Positions 58,559 to 64,000 of a stretch of DNA of 64,000 nt are shown here, piece after piece. The position numbers were made by a program, and so were the translations under genes. Location of the stretch: the NCBI GenBank assembly GCA_017979445.1, contig CM030711.1, forward strand, positions 44,811,560 to 44,875,559, in the 5' to 3' direction. The number at the start of each line of letters is the position of its first letter. The stretch's first letter is position 1. The DNA comes from Akebia trifoliata. Lineage: Eukaryota > Streptophyta > Magnoliopsida > Ranunculales > Lardizabalaceae. A model generated the notes under the pieces. That model did no database searches and was not told the origin of the DNA. It was given only the letters and a program-made list of their open reading frames with translations.

Positions 58559-61500
58559 TTAGGCGTCGACCACTTCAATGAGAGTGGGCTCGTAATCATT
58601 TGGAGCCTCAAATCCATGGAGATTCATAACAGTTGCAGCAACATTGGCTAGCCCGCCACCTGGGACATCCTTTCGAAACCTGACACCCAGAGACAGTCCA
58701 GGACCTCCAATTGCAATGGGAACCTGAACATGAAAGACGGTATACCAAAACCTGAGAAGCTAGAATCCTTAAGAGAATTTCAAGTTCGTAATACACCACT
58801 TTTGGAAATGCATACTTAATTTCTAACTTCCATTTAATTAGTTGACCATCTCATTGCTCTAAGTCATCTAATAAATGGGTTAGCCCCGGTGTTGTCAAAT
58901 GCGGTCGCATATTCGCATACCCAAATTATGCTATCTGCCAATACACGATGGCATATTTTTGTGTGTTGACTATGCGATGTGTTAGATGGTACATGCGATT
59001 TGTGCGATGACATATTTTTCTGCATTTCTTTTCAAAAAAAAATTTCTTGCAACATATGCGATGTGTTGGTCGCATATGCTATTTAACAACATTGGTTAGG
59101 CTCTAAGAATGCAAACAACCCAAGAATCACATAATCTAATTAATAATTTGACCATAACCATCTGATGATGAATTACGTTCTTTTAAAAGCTTTTCTTTTA
59201 ACCATCAATAAGTCTTTTTGGGCATTGTTGGCCACTCTTTCCTTTGTTTTTGCTATCTAATAAACATCTTTACTTGGCCAAAAAATATACATAAGTGCTC
59301 TGCGGCCAATCCAAGAGATTGGACTGTAAAAATAGATGGTCTATATTAAAAGAGCTTATATTGTCACACCAACGTTTTCTAACGTCACCCCCAAGATGTG
59401 TGCTAATTCTTTGGTGATTTGCATATGAATTGGGGTGGCGTTAGCAAAAGTTGGTGTGGCAATATAATCTCTCTTAATGAAATGGTACCACGATCTGGAT
59501 AGTCGATGGAGAACAAGGCAGTGCCTCCCCAACCAAACCCACTCAAAGAAAGTATGTTATAACACTAATGCTTAGTTCACTTACCGGTTGAAGAGTGTGA
59601 GAAGTAAGGATTTGAATGTTGCCATCCTTGTCCAGAAGAGGACCTCCCTTCTTGTTCCTCTTTACCATGTCCTCAGCATTTCCATGATCTGCTGTAACAA
59701 CATAAATTCCACCAACTTGCTCTATTGCATCAAGAATCATCTGCAAGATAGAAACCATAATGAAGTTCTTCTCTCATCAGCAAAAAGAGAAATTAAATTA
59801 AACAATGCCAAGTTTAAAGGGAAAGAAGGGTCTTTAGTAATTTAGAATAGTAGCTTCTCTTTTTCTCCAGGTTTTTGGAATGGCAGCCTCATTCCCACAA
59901 CTTGAAAAACTCAGATAATATTTCTATTTTCTAATTGGTTCTGATTTTTCATGACTTCTTTCACCAGTTTACAGTAGTTTTTGTTGACCCAGCTGAGTCA
60001 AACTCAAAAATTCAATGATTGAAGTTAAATCAAGTCCTACTCTTAGATCGATTAAGTTTACTTAAGAACAATATGACAAAGAAAATTTGGGAATTCAAAG
60101 TCCAAATTTAGTTCCATCATCTATGGACAACATCATCCTCAACTTTTCTGTCCTTGTGAATAATAGAATGAATTTAATCCTCTTCATATCCTCAGTCTAT
60201 ATTCAGTTGTGGGATTGGTTGTTTTAGTAACTGGCTCTCTCTAAAATATTCTGCGAACCCTCCACCACCACCACTCCTTCCCCAACCACTTGGGCATCCC
60301 TATTATTTTTCTATAACCCCAAAAGTATAATTCTTCTCTTTAGTTCCTTCCTAAACCTAACAATACTCTTCTGTAAACCAATCCCTTCATCTATCAAGCA
60401 TTCCTCACTGCTGTAATTTCTTAATCATTTTTCCCTTTCTTCTTTGATTTTTCATTGTGTATGAAGACCTCCAATGACTCTTTGAGTTGCAGAGAGTTAC
60501 CTAGGCTTAGAAGAGTCAAACATTAAAACTCAAAAATCCCAACACTGATGTAAACCATGATAGAGTTAAGCAGCAATGAAATTTCTGAAGTTCTTGAAAA
60601 TTATAAATGGATAAAACCCCAAGTGGTTAGCCTAGTGGCAAGCTGAGCCTTGACAAGCTCCTCAGGAAGAGTAGGTCAAATGTTCGAAACCCCACGAAGC
60701 TATGAATTTCTTGGGAACACCCTCCAGGGTCAGGTTGATCCTCGACTCGACCCGTTGCACGTAGGACAAGAGGGCGATGTGTGTGACCAAGGGATTAGTC
60801 CCACCAAAAGGGTGGGGGAACCCATGATATCAAAAATAAATAAATAATAATAAATGGATCAAAAAAATTGCAACTTTAGATTGTTACCTTGACAGCTTCA
60901 TCAGCAGCCTTGCAAGCCACAACGGTTGCCTTTATGTCACCTGTGTGTCCTACCATATCACTGTTAGGTAAGTTGACACGTACCTACAAAACATACACAA
61001 AAGAAAAGGATAATTAAATATCCATTCGACTGGTAGCATATTCCAGACATAGAAACTGATGAATTCATATGTTACCTGATCGAACTTGCGACTGAGAATA
61101 GCATCCCTTGCTTTCTCAGCGATCTCTAAAGCCTTCATCTTTGGTTTGACGTTGAATGTGATTCCACTATCACTTGGAATTTCCACGTATTCTTCCATTT
61201 CTGGGTTAAAACATCCGGATCGGTTCCCATTCCAGAAAAATGTGACATGTCCAAACTTGACAGTCTCACTGTTGAGCAATGACAGAAAAGTGTGCATTAG
61301 ACCCAGAATACAGTAAAAAAGACAGGTCTATTGAGCACAAATATTGCATATCTCCCTCCAATTTCCCTCTCTTCACCTACCAAACCATATCCAAAGCGGT
61401 AGATGAGGGAACCATGTGGAAATTTACCTCAAGCAATAAGATTCAATGAATAATTTAAAGTTTGAACAGACACAAAATATTCACAGGGTACCATCTCACC

Positions 61501-63939
61501 TGCAGGCAAAAGTACGAACTCCATTATGCACTAAATATTCACCGGATGTTCTGTCTATTTCTGGAGGAGAAACGAGATAATGGCTTGGAAGCAGCAACTC
61601 GCCATCGTATTGGAGCATTCCTGCATAGCGGATCTTTGGGAATCGAACACGATCAAATTTATCGAAGTCTTCATATTCAAGTGCCTTTGCAATCATAACC
61701 ATACGATCTGCTCGGAAGTTGCATGTGACAACAGCATCGCCATCCACAATGGGACCGACTGCCTTCCCACTCTCATCAACTATAACAAATGGAGGCAAGT
61801 ACTGGTCATTGGCTTCCTCCCTCAGCTTCTTAACGGCTTCCACAGCACTCTTAAATTTGTATGGTGCTTCACCAAGAACTTGGGCATCCCATCCTCGTTT
61901 CACCACACCCCAGTCATTCTGCAAAAGAATTGGCCAAAAAATAGTTTAATTTTGAACTAGATTAATTGTCACAAACTACAAAAGCAAAAAAACAAAAATA
62001 AAAAAATTGATCAAATACCTCGTAACGATCCATGGTGACATACATGCGACCCCCACCAGATGCAATTTGTGCATCAACGCCTTTCTCTCGTAACTTTTCC
62101 AGGTCATTCTCGAGAGTCTCTACAAATCCGATGCTTGATCCATCCAAAACATCACGGCCGTCAGTGAGAATGTGAACACGGATTCTTTTGGCACCATTCT
62201 CGCTAGCTCCTTTTAGCAGTAACTGCACAGAAAACAACAGAAAATTAGAGGTATCCTTCACAATAATGGACAACCAAAAGCATAAGAGTCAGCACCATTC
62301 TCTTCAACAAGAAAGAATACCTGCAATTGATCGAGCCGGGAGTGGACGCCTCCATCACTTAGCAACCCGATTAGGTGCAATGTACCAGCATCAAAACATT
62401 CTTTAATGTACTTAAAACCTTCTCCTTCAAGATTTTTCCAGAAGCAAGCGCAAAGTCCACAAGCTTGGCACTGCATTCAGAAACAAATAAATATCACAAC
62501 ATGCAACTAACTCAACATATAACAGCAAAATTCAAATTAACAAGGAAAAGAAAAATAAAGATTAACAGCACGGAAACATCTATAAGAATAACAACAAAAG
62601 ACTACCATCTCTTCATGTTCTCTCTTATAAAATTCTTGGGCTAATTCAGGATAGAAAAAAAGATAAGACCAAAAAAGGGTAAACCTCATTATGGGATGTA
62701 AGAGATACAGGCCCAACAAAGTCCACTCAATCACATTTGGTTAGGTTAGATGGTTCCTCATTAAAATAAACTATACTTGGATCAACTTCGATGAGTTGGT
62801 AAATGCCTCAACAAACGAGTATCTAAACATCTCATCATGCCAAGCAAAAAAAATTACCCTTGAGCGAAAATCCTTCCAGCGCCAAGTGCATTATGACCGA
62901 CTTCACTGTTACCCATGTCATCCTCGGTAGGGAGCCCAACAGCCGTACCATGTGCCTTTACCAATCTCCATTTGTCTGGTGCAACCTTCAAAGTAAGCAA
63001 CAATAATGTCAATATGAAAGCATATCACTATCCATTACAAGACATGCTCAGAAATTGGCATTTCAAAGTTTATTCAACATCAAATAACACAAATATTGAG
63101 TTGGGTCCTTTTATGTATCTTTTGATTGAAACCGATATTAGGTGCTAGAAAATCTCAATTATTCAAGTTATATGGGCCAATTTTTAGGCAGAAAAACCAT
63201 GGGTACCTTTCTTTTTTTCTTTTTGTCCTTTCTTTTGTATCTCTCTCTCTCTCTCTCTCTTGGCAAGCAAGGGGCAAGAGGTTAGTGGACAACGTAAGAG
63301 TGGATTCAACGGGTTTTGAACCCAGGTGGTGAGACCAACACTCCACACGCCTTACCAACTTAGCTCAGTTGGCTCCTTTGAAATCAAGGGTACCCTACTA
63401 TAATAACATGACTCACAAACATATAAAGGATAATGGATATGTGATAGCGAAGGTAGCCATCAACGACACCAATACACAATCATCTCCTCACAGGCTTCAC
63501 ATACATTCATGCATCGTAAATACGCACATCGATTCAACCCATTAACAACTGAATCATATATCATCATCAGATAAGTAAAAAAAAAAAATGCAATACAAGA
63601 ATCTGAAAAAACAGAACCTAAAACGCGATAATAACAAACACCCAATCCGAGATCAAGCGCAACAAAGGGGATAAAACAGAATCCAAAACACGGGGGTTTT
63701 ACCACTATAGGAATGATCTAATGGAAACATAAATCAAAAAACAATTTTGATAGATCTGGGGTTTTTCTATTTTTTACCGTTTTGAGGGAATCCATGGTGG
63801 GTGTTTCAGCTACATGGATGCAATTATACTGATCAGGATTTGCTTCGCCCCATCCATCAAGAACAACCATGGCCACTGTCTTACCCTTGGGAAGCTTGGG
63901 ATGATCCGCTAATTTCCATGAAAATTCAGAGGTGCCCAT
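58559..63939 (-). CDS. iPGAM: 2,3-bisphosphoglycerate-independent phosphoglycerate mutase, with a 1-nt frameshift in exon 3
   Basis: Glycolytic enzyme interconverting 3- and 2-phosphoglycerate in the cytosol; metal-dependent, alkaline-phosphatase superfamily. Exons (minus strand, in order): 63939-63778, 62985-62858, 62470-62321, 62222-62019, 61918-61500, 61268-61076, 60983-60888, 59740-59585, 58723-58559. Exon 1 has the metal-site VVLDGWGEA, exon 2 the catalytic serine in [10 protein letters not shown] (Ser81), exon 4 [11 protein letters not shown], exon 8 the metal motif [10 protein letters not shown], and the C-terminus is TLIEVVDA. The exons total 1673 nt where 1674 (557 aa plus stop, the plant length) is expected. 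The missing base lies in exon 3 at 62429-62430, after GKI and before [10 protein letters not shown]. Read literally, translation stops at codon 130. Every other junction and exon is intact, so this is either a recent null allele or a homopolymer error (TTT read as TT). An ATG 18 nt upstream (63957) is a less likely start. The window ends just upstream, so most of the promoter is missing. Confidence 0.93.
58886..59096. mobile_element. hAT-like MITE in iPGAM intron 8
   Basis: Inverted ends GGTGTTGTCAAATGCGGTCG and CGCATATGCTATTTAACAAC, with many GCATA/TGCGAT motifs inside. The flanks GTTAGCCC and GTTAGGCT look like an imperfect 8-bp duplication. Confidence 0.55.
59351..59473. mobile_element. 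Small MITE in iPGAM intron 8
   Basis: AGAGCTTATATTGTCACACC is inverted as GGTGTGGCAATATAATCTCT, with GTTAGAAAACG/GTTAGCAAAAG arms. Second copy of the 3449-3567 family. Confidence 0.65.
60613..60849 (+). mobile_element. tRNA-derived SINE in iPGAM intron 7
   Basis: A-box GGTTAGCCTAGTGGCAAG and B-box TGTTCGAAACCCC, then a ~170-bp body and an AATAAATAATAATA tail. Flanked by the 10-bp duplication ATAAATGGAT (60603-60612 and 60850-60859), with similar A-rich sequence beyond. Inserted antisense to the gene, 28 bp from the exon 7 donor. Confidence 0.88.
63208..63387 (-). mobile_element. tRNA-derived SINE in iPGAM intron 1
   Basis: Minus strand: GGAGCCAACTGAGCTAAGTT (A-box region) and GGGTTCAAAACCC (B-box), running into a (GA)n/A-rich tail that appears as (TC)n on plus near 63240-63261. 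GGGTACC repeats at 63201-63207 and 63388-63394 look like the target duplication. Confidence 0.75.
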
Positions 63940-64000
63940 CTTCGCTAAATCACACAAATATTTTGTTTAATTAACAAACAGAGAATCATAAATTAAAGGC

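Noticed and set aside
63300..63376. tRNA gene on the minus strand
   Set aside because: A and B boxes are present but no full cloverleaf with paired acceptor arms could be drawn; a tail and target repeats fit a SINE.

Overview
The window is plant nuclear DNA, probably from a eudicot or another non-grass flowering plant. The evidence is GT-AG introns of up to 8 kb, AT-rich intergenic DNA, many small transposons, and plant-specific genes (a CYP714-type P450, a SIAMESE-related CDK inhibitor, Mediator subunit 33). The species cannot be named from the sequence.

Layout. Five protein genes were rebuilt exon by exon. (1) 2772-9510 (+): a cytochrome P450 of the CYP714 type, 5 exons, 513 aa, all splice phases consistent. 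(2) 13593-14294 (+): an SMR11-like CDK inhibitor, 233 aa, coding sequence in one exon, behind a 5'UTR intron that carries a 172-bp tandem repeat. (3) 18013-42471 (+): Mediator tail subunit MED33 (MED33A/RFR1 or REF4 type), 12 exons, 1322 aa, spread over 24.5 kb because its introns are full of transposons. (4) 49185-55730 (+): a conserved plant WD40/transducin-like protein of unknown function, 8 exons, 468 aa, preceded by two tiny uORFs. (5) 63939-58559 (-): cytosolic 2,3-bisphosphoglycerate-independent phosphoglycerate mutase, 9 exons, complete except for a one-base deletion in exon 3 that shifts the frame. Genes 4 and 5 converge. The genes look like unrelated housekeeping or regulatory loci, not a cluster.

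The rest is mobile-element debris, much of it well bounded. There is a young non-autonomous LTR retrotransposon in MED33 intron 8 (31800-36434; 384-bp LTRs, five differences seen between them) with a 53-bp/67-bp minisatellite before its 3' LTR. A 1.9-kb, nearly all-palindromic element (44982-46917) has a perfect 9-bp target duplication. A Mutator-like double-hairpin MITE family has four copies. hAT-like elements with 8-bp duplications, a PIF/Harbinger-like element, L1 and RTE LINE fragments, and tRNA-derived SINEs (one with a perfect 17-bp duplication) are also present.

The most unusual pattern is a set of at least seven short palindromic elements with differing ends but the same roughly 45-bp heart (a CCATAGATG stem around a TCG.GATAC loop). 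The frameshift in the phosphoglycerate mutase is the main gene-level anomaly.
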